64,000 bases of DNA from Allokutzneria oryzae (GTDB lineage: Bacteria; Actinomycetota; Actinomycetes; Mycobacteriales; Pseudonocardiaceae), in the NCBI RefSeq assembly GCF_042429765.1, contig NZ_JBHLZU010000030.1:11747-75746 (forward strand), written 5' to 3'. This document shows positions 8,263-15,600 of this stretch, one piece after another (position 1 is the first letter of the stretch; each line of letters begins with the position of its first letter). The notes under the pieces were generated by a model. It was not told where the DNA came from. It saw nothing but the letters and a program-made list of their open reading frames with translations, and ran no database searches. A program made the position numbers and the translations under genes.

Positions 8263-9014
8263 TGCGGGGACAGCGGACGCTGCGGGTCCCGGCCGTGGTG
8301 TACGAGGTGTGCTGGGAACGCCTCGGGCTCGGCGTGATGCCGTATCCGCTCGTCGTGTTCCAGCACGGGGACGACGTCGAGCAGCGGGCGCACGCGCGGG
8401 CGTGGGCGGCCGACTGGTTGGCACGGCATGGGCTTGGCGAGGACCTGGCCGCGGCGCTGCACGTTGTCGCGGACCACGAGATCGAGCTGGCGTTGGTGCA
8501 CATCGACCGGGATGGCCAGAGCAGGGTCGGGTGCTTCCGGCGGGGCGGGGTTGCGCTCCGCGTCGTTCTCCGCGATGACACCGTCGAGCTGACGTGGCTG
8601 GGCGATGTCTCGCTACCCTCTGCGGCGGTCGCGGCGCTTCCCGTGCGCGGCGCGGGGCGAGGGCAGTCGGTGCAGGTTCCCGCCGAGGCCCTGGCCAAGA
8701 GCGGCGTGGGGTGGCAGCGCTCCGGGATGATCAGCGACGGTGTGGGGCCGCTGATGGCAGCCGGGGCGGACCGCCTTCAGGCACAACGGTTCCTGACCAT
8801 CTACTCCGCCGCGGCCGAGATGGGGCAGGCGTCCGCGATCCGCCCAGTGCCCGGCCGGTCCGCTTCGGTGTCGCTCGCCCAGGTCAGTTGGCTGGACACG
8901 CCGGAGGGGCGGTATGTGTCCAGCGTTCGGAGCGGGTACCTCACGGTCGCCCCGGTGACGCCTTCGGCACTGGCCACCCGGTTCGCCGAGTTGATGACCG
9001 GGTCCTTCGCCTGA
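8262..9014 (+). CDS. EspG-family ESX secretion-associated protein
   Basis: A 250-residue cytosolic protein with the EspG layout seen in Pseudonocardiaceae: an N-terminal VVYEVCWERLGLGVMPYPL segment, a mixed alpha/beta middle, and a C-terminal region with RFLTIYSAAAEMGQ followed by beta strands. In mycobacteria EspG binds a hydrophobic tip of PE-PPE substrates and delivers them to the ESX machinery. Here the substrate would be the product of the 6181 gene. The ATG overlaps the previous stop (TGATG). It is the last gene of the cluster and its stop abuts that of the convergent MDMPI gene, leaving no room for a separate terminator. Confidence 0.75.
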   Translation: MRGQRTLRVPAVVYEVCWERLGLGVMPYPLVVFQHGDDVEQRAHARAWAADWLARHGLGEDLAAALHVVADHEIELALVHIDRDGQSRVGCFRRGGVALRVVLRDDTVELTWLGDVSLPSAAVAALPVRGAGRGQSVQVPAEALAKSGVGWQRSGMISDGVGPLMAAGADRLQAQRFLTIYSAAAEMGQASAIRPVPGRSASVSLAQVSWLDTPEGRYVSSVRSGYLTVAPVTPSALATRFAELMTGSFA

Positions 9015-9761
9015 TCAGTCCAGGCCGGTCCAGCTCACCAACGAGTCCACCACCCCCACTTCTCCGTCGACGGTCAGCTCGTCCACCGGCACTCGTCGCC
9101 ACAGCAGCAGGTCGAGCTGCTCCGCCGTGCCGCTGACCACCACGGACGCCGGTACTTCGCGGTAGACCGGCACCCGCCGCGGTTGGGGGGCCGCCAACGC
9201 GATGTCCCACTCGTCGCCGGTGTCGGTGGCACGCAGCCGCACCAGGCCCTCCGGGCCGGCCCACGGCTTGCCCCACATGCACCGCTGGAGGAACTCGCGC
9301 ACGCCGTCCGCGGCCAGGGCCGGGGTGAACGGAGTGGTCGCACCGAGCGCGTTCTCGGCGTCCCACCGGTGGATCAGCGCCTCGTGTGCCTGGCGGTCGG
9401 CGACCTCGGCCGCCGTGGCCAGCTTGTCCTCGGACCACCAGCACCACGAGAGCGCGTCGGGCGGGGTCTCGCGCAGTGCGGCGAGGAAGGACTCCGACCG
9501 TTCCCGCCACCACGCCAGCAGGTCGGGTCCCGGCTTGGCCTGCTCCGCCACCGCGTCCTCGTCCGGAATGGCGCCCGCGCCGCGCACAGCGTGCTCCCAC
9601 CACGTCTGCACCTCGCCCAGGTGCGCGACGAGGTCGGCGACCGTCCACTCAGGACAAGACGGGACACGGCGCCGCAGCGCGTCCGGTGTGCTGACGGCCG
9701 CCGTGAACGCCGCTGTCTGCTCGACCGTGGCGGCGAGATGGTCGATGTGGTCGGTGCCCAT
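9015..9761 (-). CDS. maleylpyruvate isomerase family (MDMPI) mycothiol-dependent protein
   Basis: A 248-residue protein of the DinB/MDMPI family. The N-terminal four-helix domain carries the metal-binding histidines in LVAHLGEVQTWWEHAV and RQAHEALIHRWDAE, and CPEWTVADLVAHLGE is the usual family signature. The C-terminal domain (about 160-248) is the small MDMPI-C beta domain. Members use mycothiol as cofactor in isomerisation or thiol transfer, but the substrate here is unknown because many paralogues occur in actinobacteria. The ATG at 9761 shows no clear Shine-Dalgarno, so a leaderless transcript is possible. It lies in the same orientation as the HAD gene, 33 bases after it. Confidence 0.85.
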   Translation of the reverse strand: MGTDHIDHLAATVEQTAAFTAAVSTPDALRRRVPSCPEWTVADLVAHLGEVQTWWEHAVRGAGAIPDEDAVAEQAKPGPDLLAWWRERSESFLAALRETPPDALSWCWWSEDKLATAAEVADRQAHEALIHRWDAENALGATTPFTPALAADGVREFLQRCMWGKPWAGPEGLVRLRATDTGDEWDIALAAPQPRRVPVYREVPASVVVSGTAEQLDLLLWRRVPVDELTVDGEVGVVDSLVSWTGLD

Positions 9762-9794
9762 GGTCGGAGAAGCTAGACCGGGGCACCGACAATC

Positions 9795-10595
9795 TCAGCT
9801 CTCCTCGCCGAACGGCCGGTCAGCCGTGCCGATGAGCTCGGCGACCGAGCTGATCGTGCGGGTCGGCCGGTAGGGGAAGCGGTCGGCCGTCTCGATGGTG
9901 GAGATGCCCGAGAGGACCAGGATCGTGGCCAGCCCCGCTTCGAGTCCGGAGCGCACGTCGGTGTCCATCCGGTCGCCGATCATCAGCGTGCTCTCCGAGT
10001 GGGCGCCGAGCGCGCGCAGGGCCGAGCGCATCATCAGCGGGTTGGGCTTGCCCACGAAGTACGGGGCGCGGCCGGTGGCCCGCTCGATCAGCGCGGCGAC
10101 AGAGCCCGTCGCGGGCAGCACACCCTCGCGGCTGGGCCCCGTCTCGTCCGGGTTGGTGGCGATGAACCGCGCGCCTGCCTCGACCAGGCGGATGGCCTTC
10201 GTGATCGCCTCGAAACTGTAGGTCCTGGTCTCGCCGAGCACCACGTAGTCGGGGTCGCGGTCGGTGAGCACGTAGCCGATGGAGTGCAGCGCGGTGGTCA
10301 GCCCGGCCTCGCCGATGACGTAGGCGGAGCCGTTGGGGCGCTGCGAGTCGAGGAACTTCGCGGTCGCCAGCGCCGAGGTCCAGATCGCCTCCTCCGGCAC
10401 GTCCAGGCCCGTCCGCTGGAGCCTGGCGCGCAGGTCACGCGGGGTGTAGATGGAGTTGTTGGTGAGCACCATGAACGGGATGCGCTTGTCGCGCAGCTCC
10501 GCGAGCAGCTCGTCCGCGCCGGGGATCAGGTGCTCCTCGTGCACCAGAACCCCGTCCATGTCCATCAGGTAGTTCCAGGTCACCGGCTCAGTCAC
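9795..10595 (-). CDS. HAD-IIA family phosphatase (NagD/PNPPase-like)
   Basis: A 266-residue haloacid dehalogenase hydrolase of subfamily IIA. Motif I is LMDMDGVLVHEE, motif II LTNNSIYTPRDL, the cap lies between about residues 80 and 180, and the motif III/IV region is VGKPNPLMMRSAL then MIGDRMDTDVRSG. This is the NagD/4-nitrophenylphosphatase layout, acting on small phosphate esters such as nucleotides or sugar phosphates. GTG at 10595 is chosen because it begins just before the first strand; an in-frame start at 10634 would lengthen overlap with modC. The start overlaps the 3' end of modC by eight bases, so it is probably the last gene of the mod transcript. Confidence 0.88.
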   Translation of the reverse strand: MTEPVTWNYLMDMDGVLVHEEHLIPGADELLAELRDKRIPFMVLTNNSIYTPRDLRARLQRTGLDVPEEAIWTSALATAKFLDSQRPNGSAYVIGEAGLTTALHSIGYVLTDRDPDYVVLGETRTYSFEAITKAIRLVEAGARFIATNPDETGPSREGVLPATGSVAALIERATGRAPYFVGKPNPLMMRSALRALGAHSESTLMIGDRMDTDVRSGLEAGLATILVLSGISTIETADRFPYRPTRTISSVAELIGTADRPFGEES

Positions 10596-11655
10596 GCGGC
10601 CATGATCCCCCTTGGGAGCGGCCGAGCGCAGCATGGACGCCCACCTCTGTCGCCTTCACCACGAACCAGACATCCTGACCGGGCTCCAGCCCCAGCTCGG
10701 CGACGGCTGCGGGGGTGATGTCGGCGGCCGTGCCGTCCGCGGCGCGCAGCCGGACCAGGTCACCGCGCGGCTCCATGCCGGCGAGCCGGACGCGGAGGGC
10801 GTTGCGAGGGCTGCCGTGCGGGTTGTCCCGGTGCACCGCGACCGCCGAAGGCGAGAACACCGCGACCCCGTTCTCCCCCGGCGCGGCTGTGCTCCGACCG
10901 GCGATGACGACGCCGCTGTCGCTGTGCAGGCCGCCCTCGACCGTCGTGCCCGCTATCAGGTTCAGCCCGGCGATCCGGGCCGCGAACGCGCTGCGCGGGC
11001 GGGTCAGCACCTCGCGACTCGGCCCCTGCTCGACGATCCGTCCGGCGTCGAGCACGACCACCCGGTCGGCGAGCACCAAGGCGTCCAACGCGTCGTGGGT
11101 GACCACGATCGCCGGGCGGCTCTGCGCACGGAGCACCCGGCGCAGCAGCCCGCGCATGGCCGGGGCGGCGTCGATGTCGAGCGCGTTCAGCGGCTCGTCG
11201 AGCAACAGGAGGTCGGGTTCGGCGGCCAGCGCCCTGGCGAGCGCGACGCGTTGTGCCTGGCCTCCGGAGAGCTGGCGTGGTCTGCGGTCGGCGAACTCGG
11301 CGGCGTCGACCTCGGCGAGCCACCGGAGCGCGGTCTCACGGGATCCGGCACGGCGTTGTGCTCGCGGCCCGAACTCCACGTTGGCCAGGGCCGTCAGGTG
11401 CGGGAACAACAGCGGCTCCTGGGCGAGCAGCCCGATCCCGCGTTGATGCGGTTGTGCGTCGACCAGATCACGACCGCCCAGGGTGAGATGACCGGAATCG
11501 GGGCGCAGGAGCCCGGCGAGCAGGTTCATCAGCGTGGACTTGCCGGAACCGTTGGGACCGAGCACCGCGACGACCTCACCGGCCTCAAGGTCGAGCTGGA
11601 CGTCCAAGGTGAACGCGCCCCTGGTGACCCGGAACCGGGACGAGAGCGCGCTCAT
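10588..11655 (-). CDS. modC: molybdate ABC transporter ATP-binding protein ModC
   Basis: A 355-residue ATPase energising molybdate import. Walker A GPNGSGKST is at residues 33-41, the Q-loop is in LLAQEPLLFPHL, the signature is LSGGQAQRVALARAL, Walker B is DLLLLDEPLNALD, and the H-loop is VTHDALDAL. The C-terminal 120 residues form the Mop/TOBE domain that binds molybdate and is typical of ModC. Its ATG overlaps the modB stop (ATGA), and it follows modA and modB in one transcript. Expression would match supply of molybdenum to the moaA-moaD and moaC/mogA-moaE genes nearby. Confidence 0.93.
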   Translation of the reverse strand: MSALSSRFRVTRGAFTLDVQLDLEAGEVVAVLGPNGSGKSTLMNLLAGLLRPDSGHLTLGGRDLVDAQPHQRGIGLLAQEPLLFPHLTALANVEFGPRAQRRAGSRETALRWLAEVDAAEFADRRPRQLSGGQAQRVALARALAAEPDLLLLDEPLNALDIDAAPAMRGLLRRVLRAQSRPAIVVTHDALDALVLADRVVVLDAGRIVEQGPSREVLTRPRSAFAARIAGLNLIAGTTVEGGLHSDSGVVIAGRSTAAPGENGVAVFSPSAVAVHRDNPHGSPRNALRVRLAGMEPRGDLVRLRAADGTAADITPAAVAELGLEPGQDVWFVVKATEVGVHAALGRSQGGSWPRD

Positions 11656-12440
11656 CGCAGCCCCTCCACGGCACGGGGGCGAGCCACCGCGATCACCACG
11701 ACCGCGATCACCACCAGCAGCAGGGAAAGAGCGACGGCCGCGTCCACATCGGACTCACGTTGGAGGTAGATCTCCAGCGGGAGGGTGCGCGTGGTTCCCT
11801 CCAGGCTGCCCGCGAACGCGATGGTCGCGCCGAACTCCCCGAGAGCACGCGCGAAGGACAACACGACGCCGGAACCGATTCCCGGCAGCAGCAAGGGAAT
11901 CGTGACTCGCCGCAGCACGGTCCACCGACCGGCTCCCAGGGTCGCGGCCACCGCTTCGTAGCGCTGACCGGCTGTGCGCAGCGCGCCTTCGAGACTCACC
12001 ACCAGGAACGGCATCGCAACGAAGGTCTGGGCCAGCACCACCGCCGCAGTCGTGTACGGAAGCCGGACACCGAACGCGATGTCCAGCCATTGGCCAGCAA
12101 AGCCGTTGCGCCCCAACAAATACAGCAGCGCCAAGCCACCGACCACCGGTGGCAGCACCAAGGGCAGCAGTACCAACGCCCTCAGCAGCCGCAGACCGCG
12201 AAAGTCCGCCCGCGCCAGCACCAACGCGAGCGGACCACCGAGCAGCAGGCACAGCAGGGTCGAGAAAGCCGCCGTCCGCAACGACAAGCCGAGCGCGGAC
12301 AACGCGGAGCCGCTGGTGACCAGCGCGGGCAACCCGGCCCAGTCGACCCTGCCGAGCAACCCTGCCACCGGCAGCACGATCACGGCGAAGCCGAGGAACG
12401 CGGGCGCCAACAACAGCCGGGGCAGCCCGATGCGGGTCAC
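11652..12440 (-). CDS. modB: molybdate ABC transporter permease ModB
   Basis: A 262-residue membrane permease with about six transmembrane helices. The cytoplasmic EAA loop that contacts ModC reads EAVAATLGAGRWTVLRRVTI, and ALGEFGATIAFAG further on is characteristic of ModB/CysU-type permeases. It forms the channel with ModC and receives molybdate from ModA. The GTG start overlaps the modA stop by four bases (GTGA) and its own stop overlaps modC, so the operon is tightly coupled. Confidence 0.93.
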   Translation of the reverse strand: MTRIGLPRLLLAPAFLGFAVIVLPVAGLLGRVDWAGLPALVTSGSALSALGLSLRTAAFSTLLCLLLGGPLALVLARADFRGLRLLRALVLLPLVLPPVVGGLALLYLLGRNGFAGQWLDIAFGVRLPYTTAAVVLAQTFVAMPFLVVSLEGALRTAGQRYEAVAATLGAGRWTVLRRVTIPLLLPGIGSGVVLSFARALGEFGATIAFAGSLEGTTRTLPLEIYLQRESDVDAAVALSLLLVVIAVVVIAVARPRAVEGLR

Positions 12441-13186
12441 GGCGGCCCGAAGCCCGCACGGGCGAGCACGTCACGACCGGCTTGGCCGCGCACCAGCTCG
12501 GCGAACTCGCGGGCGAGCTGCGCCTGCTTGCTCTTCTTCAGCAATGCCAACGGGTACTCGTTCACCGCGTCGGCGGACTCGGGGAAGTCAACGCCCTCCA
12601 CCTTGCCGGGCGCGGAGAGCACGTCGGTGACGTAGACCAGACCCGCGTCGGCCTCACCCGCACCGACCTTGCCGAGCACCGACCGCACATCGGGCTCCTC
12701 GCTGACCGGTGTGAACGTCAGCTTGGCAGCGGCAGCGACCTGCTTGGTGGCGGCGCCGCACGGCACCTGCGGCGCGCATAGCACGAGCGCGGTTCCCGGT
12801 TTCGTGAGGTCAGCGAGGGACTTGACGCCCTTGGGGTTTCCCTTCGGCACCACGATCCGCAGGGTGTTGACCGCGAAGATCTCCGAGCGGCCGTCGATCA
12901 GGTCGCTCTTCGCCACGGTGTCCATGGTGGAGGTGTTGGCGGCGGCGAACACGTCGGCGGGCGCGCCGTTGACGATCTGCTGGGCGAGGTCCGAGGAGCC
13001 GCCGAAGCTGATCCGCACGTCGACGCCGGGGTGCGAGCCCTCGAAGGACTTCTCCAGCTCCGTGAACGACTCCTTCAGCGACGCGGCCGCGAACACGGTG
13101 ACGGTTCGCTGTTCCGGAGCGCTGGTGCAGGCGGCGAGCGTCAGCCCGGCGCCGAGCAGCGACAGCAGGACGGTGATGCGCTTCAT
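12437..13186 (-). CDS. modA: molybdate-binding lipoprotein ModA
   Basis: A 249-residue periplasmic-type binding lipoprotein. The signal peptide has a lipobox ending LAAC. The mature part starts with VTVFAAASLKESF, the ModA signature whose serine contacts the oxyanion, followed by FGGSSDLAQQI and GAPADVFAAAN. It captures molybdate, possibly also tungstate, outside the membrane. The ATG at 13186 has GGTGGAG about six bases upstream and overlaps the stop of the HTH-Mop regulator (ATGA); longer in-frame starts are rejected because they remove the signal peptide from the N-terminus. Confidence 0.93.
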   Translation of the reverse strand: MKRITVLLSLLGAGLTLAACTSAPEQRTVTVFAAASLKESFTELEKSFEGSHPGVDVRISFGGSSDLAQQIVNGAPADVFAAANTSTMDTVAKSDLIDGRSEIFAVNTLRIVVPKGNPKGVKSLADLTKPGTALVLCAPQVPCGAATKQVAAAAKLTFTPVSEEPDVRSVLGKVGAGEADAGLVYVTDVLSAPGKVEGVDFPESADAVNEYPLALLKKSKQAQLAREFAELVRGQAGRDVLARAGFGPP

Positions 13187-13575
13187 GGGGTCTCCACCAC
13201 GACTTGGGTCGACTTGATCACGGCGACGGCGAGCACGCCCGGCCGCAGGCCGAGCTCCTCGGCGGCCTCGGAGCTCATCAGCGAGACCACGCGGTGCGGC
13301 CCGCACTGGATCTCCACCTTGGCCATGACGCGGTCGGCGACCACGTCGGTGACCAGGCCGACGAACCGGTTGCGCGCGGAGCTGCCGATGCCGGTCGGGT
13401 CGGTCGCGGCCTTCGCGCTGTCCCTGGCGTGGGCGGCCAGCTCCGCCCCGTCCACGGCGAGGCGGCCCGCGGGGTCGCGCTGCCCGGTCAGGGTCCCGGA
13501 GTCGACGAGGCGCCGAACGGTGTCATCGCTGACGCCGAGCAGCCCGGCAGCCTCACTAATACGAAAATGCGGCAC
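13183..13575 (-). CDS. HTH-Mop molybdate-responsive regulator
   Basis: A 130-residue protein combining an excisionase/MerR-like HTH (HFRISEAAGLLGVSDDTVRRLVDSG, residues 3-27) with a C-terminal Mop/TOBE domain (about 63-130) ending VVAVIKSTQ-type (AVAVIKSTQVVVETP), the fold that binds molybdate in ModE and ModC. It is a compact analogue of ModE and is the first gene of the modABC transcript, so autoregulation by molybdate is likely. GTG at 13575 is used because it opens just before the HTH. A perfect inverted repeat lies 15-30 bases upstream. Confidence 0.85.
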   Translation of the reverse strand: MPHFRISEAAGLLGVSDDTVRRLVDSGTLTGQRDPAGRLAVDGAELAAHARDSAKAATDPTGIGSSARNRFVGLVTDVVADRVMAKVEIQCGPHRVVSLMSSEAAEELGLRPGVLAVAVIKSTQVVVETP

Positions 13576-13589
13576 GCACGAGACAGTAG

Positions 13590-13605
13590 TTCCGCATTTG
13601 CGGAA
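13590..13605. promoter_or_regulatory. inverted repeat upstream of the mod operon
   Basis: TTCCGCA (13590-13596) and TGCGGAA (13599-13605) are perfect inverted arms around TT. The site fills the 32-base gap between the MarR stop and the HTH-Mop start. A related half-site, ATGCGG, lies at 13567-13572 across the start codon. Best read as operator of the HTH-Mop regulator; a weak terminator for the MarR gene is the alternative. Confidence 0.5.
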
Positions 13606-13607
13606 AG

Positions 13608-14114
13608 TCAGCCGCCTTCTCTTTCCTGCAACCGCTTCGTTTCGGTGTGCAGCGTCTCGGTCATCCGCACGACGTAGCCGATGATCAGCTCGATCTCCTC
13701 GGGGGTGTGCTCCTGGACGGCCTTCTCGCAGGCGTCCCGCAGCCCCTGGAACATCCACGAGTACTTGTCGTGGTCCTGCGGCAGCACCTCGACCAGCACC
13801 TTGCGCCGGTCGTGCGGGTCGCGCACCCGGCGCACGTAGTTCGCCCGCTCCAGCCGGTCGATCACCCCGGTGACCGCGCCGGTCGACAGCCCGGACAGCT
13901 CGGCGATGCGCCCGGCCGTGACCGGCCCGGGGGCGCGTCTGGCAAGGTCAAGGCACTTGTGGTCGGTGACGGAGAGCCCCATCCGGTCGGCGACGGCGGT
14001 GTGGAACATCACCGTGGCCGCACCGAGGTCGCGCCCCGACATCGCCAGCCGCATCCCGCCCTCGGTCATGTCCAGACCGAACCCGGGCTCCTGGTGCCTC
14101 TTCCCGCTGGCCAT
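13608..14114 (-). CDS. MarR-family transcriptional regulator
   Basis: A 168-residue winged-helix regulator. The HTH reads GRIAELSGLSTGAVTGVIDR followed by LERANYVRRVRDPHDRRK, the MarR wing with its conserved D-x-R-D/R-R. N-terminal and C-terminal helices would form the dimer interface. ATG 14114 has AGGAG six bases upstream; earlier in-frame starts lack one. The gene is divergent from moaA. Its ligand is unknown, and it could control itself, moaA-moaD or the mod genes just downstream on the same strand. Confidence 0.85.
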   Translation of the reverse strand: MASGKRHQEPGFGLDMTEGGMRLAMSGRDLGAATVMFHTAVADRMGLSVTDHKCLDLARRAPGPVTAGRIAELSGLSTGAVTGVIDRLERANYVRRVRDPHDRRKVLVEVLPQDHDKYSWMFQGLRDACEKAVQEHTPEEIELIIGYVVRMTETLHTETKRLQEREGG

Positions 14115-14273
14115 GCGTCTCCTGCCTCCACCGGCGAAACTATCTTCAGGACAAGAAGCTTGGCGGCTCAGCCACTCGTCCCCCGAAGGATCGTACCTGG
14201 TGGACGGCGTGGCCACCGATTCCGCGAACCCGCTCACGGAGAATTGTCAGCGGGCAGGGCTACGCTCGGAAAG
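14115..14273. promoter_or_regulatory. divergent promoter region between the MarR gene and moaA
   Basis: A 159-base intergenic stretch feeding two divergent transcripts. It contains CTTC-N7-GAAG (14143-14157), a small symmetric element close to the MarR start that could be its operator. I could not place convincing -35/-10 boxes for moaA. Confidence 0.4.
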
Positions 14274-15332
14274 GTGAATCCAGTCCCCCTGGGTATGCCA
14301 TCGGTTCCGCGCGCGGAGGCGCTACCCGCGCGACCGGATGATTCCGCCCTGATCGACCGGTTCGGCCGAAAAGCGACCGATCTCCGGGTCTCGGTCACCG
14401 ACCGGTGCAACCTGCGCTGCTCCTACTGCATGCCCGCGGAGGGACTGGACTGGCTGCCGGGCAGCGACCTGCTCACCAGCGAGGAGCTGACCAGGCTGAT
14501 CAGCGTCGCCGTCCGCGACCTCGGGGTCGACGAGATCCGGTTCACCGGCGGAGAGCCGCTGCTGCGCAAGGACATCCTCGACGTCATCGCCGGGGCCGCG
14601 CGGCTCACCCCGCGCCCGAGGATGTCGCTGACCACCAACGGCCTGCGACTGCCTGAGCTCGCCGCCGGGCTGAAGGCGGCGGGGCTGGACCGGGTCAACG
14701 TCTCGCTGGACACGCTGCGCGCGGACCGGTTCTTCACACTCACCCGCCGGGACCGGCTGACCAAGGTCCTCGACGGCATGGCCGCCGCGGCCGAAGCGGG
14801 CCTGACCCCGGTGAAGGTCAACGCGGTGCTGATGCGCGGCGTCAACGACGACGAGGCCGTGCCCCTGCTGGAGTACTGCCTGGACCGGGGCTACGAGCTG
14901 CGTTTCATCGAGCAGATGCCGCTCGACCCGCAGCACGGCTGGGACCGGGACCGGATGGTCACCGCCTCGGAGATCCTCGACATGCTGCGCGGGGCGTTCG
15001 TGCTGACCCCGCACCCCGCACCCCGTGGCGGAGCGCCCGCGGAGCGCTGGGTGGTCGACGGCGGGCGCGGCTCGGTCGGCGTGATCGCGTCGGTGACCCA
15101 GCCGTTCTGCTCCGACTGCGACCGGACCAGGCTCACCGCGGACGGTCAGGTCAGGTCCTGCCTGTTCGCCACCACCGAGACGGACCTGCGCGGCCCGATG
15201 CGGGACGGCGCCAGTGACGAGGAGATCGCCGCGCTGTGGCGCGCGGCGATGTGGGGCAAGGCAGCGGGGCACGGCATCGACGAGGCCGGATTCGCCCAGC
15301 CGCGGCGCCCGATGAGCGCGATCGGAGGATGA
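14274..15332 (+). CDS. moaA: GTP 3',8-cyclase MoaA
   Basis: A 352-residue radical SAM enzyme for the first step of molybdenum cofactor synthesis, converting GTP to 3',8-cyclo-7,8-dihydro-GTP for MoaC. The SAM cluster motif CNLRCSYC gives Cys-45, Cys-49 and Cys-52; FTGGEPLLRKD follows. The second cluster cysteines are in FCSDCDRTRLTADG and VRSC. The C-terminus ends in GG, required for activity in known MoaA. GTG 14274 has GGAAAG very close upstream; an ATG at 14295 is an alternative losing seven residues. The stop overlaps the moaD start (ATGA). Likely counterpart of mycobacterial moaA2. Confidence 0.93.
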   Translation: MNPVPLGMPSVPRAEALPARPDDSALIDRFGRKATDLRVSVTDRCNLRCSYCMPAEGLDWLPGSDLLTSEELTRLISVAVRDLGVDEIRFTGGEPLLRKDILDVIAGAARLTPRPRMSLTTNGLRLPELAAGLKAAGLDRVNVSLDTLRADRFFTLTRRDRLTKVLDGMAAAAEAGLTPVKVNAVLMRGVNDDEAVPLLEYCLDRGYELRFIEQMPLDPQHGWDRDRMVTASEILDMLRGAFVLTPHPAPRGGAPAERWVVDGGRGSVGVIASVTQPFCSDCDRTRLTADGQVRSCLFATTETDLRGPMRDGASDEEIAALWRAAMWGKAAGHGIDEAGFAQPRRPMSAIGG

Positions 15333-15589
15333 GCGTGCAGTCGATGACCGTGCGGTACTTCGCCGGGGCCAAGGCCGCGGCCGGTGTGCAGACCGAGTCG
15401 GTCGAGCTCGCCGCCGAGTCCACTGTGGACGAAGTGATCGCGGTGCTGCGCGAGCGCCACGGCGTCCGGCTGGCGACCGTCCTGCCCGCGTGCAGCTTCC
15501 TGCTGGACGGTATCGCGGTGCGGGACCGGGCCGTGGCGGTCCGCCCAGGAGCCGAGCTCGACGTGCTCCCCCCGTTCGCGGGCGGATGA
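15329..15589 (+). CDS. moaD: molybdopterin synthase small subunit MoaD
   Basis: An 86-residue ubiquitin-fold sulfur carrier ending in the required Gly-Gly (PPFAGG). As a C-terminal thiocarboxylate it donates sulfur to precursor Z within molybdopterin synthase, paired with MoaE, which in this window is the C-terminal half of a MogA-MoaE fusion 15 kb away. The start overlaps moaA by four bases. The stop is 11 bases from the stop of the convergent regulator array. The codons ESTVDE contain TCCACTGTGGA, one copy of the recurrent palindrome. Confidence 0.92.
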   Translation: MSVQSMTVRYFAGAKAAAGVQTESVELAAESTVDEVIAVLRERHGVRLATVLPACSFLLDGIAVRDRAVAVRPGAELDVLPPFAGG

Positions 15590-15600
15590 CCGGAGCTCGT

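Noticed and set aside
13187..13306. 40-residue N-terminal extension of ModA
   Set aside because: It overlaps the HTH-Mop gene in another frame and would bury the signal peptide; ATG 13186 has a proper ribosome binding site.
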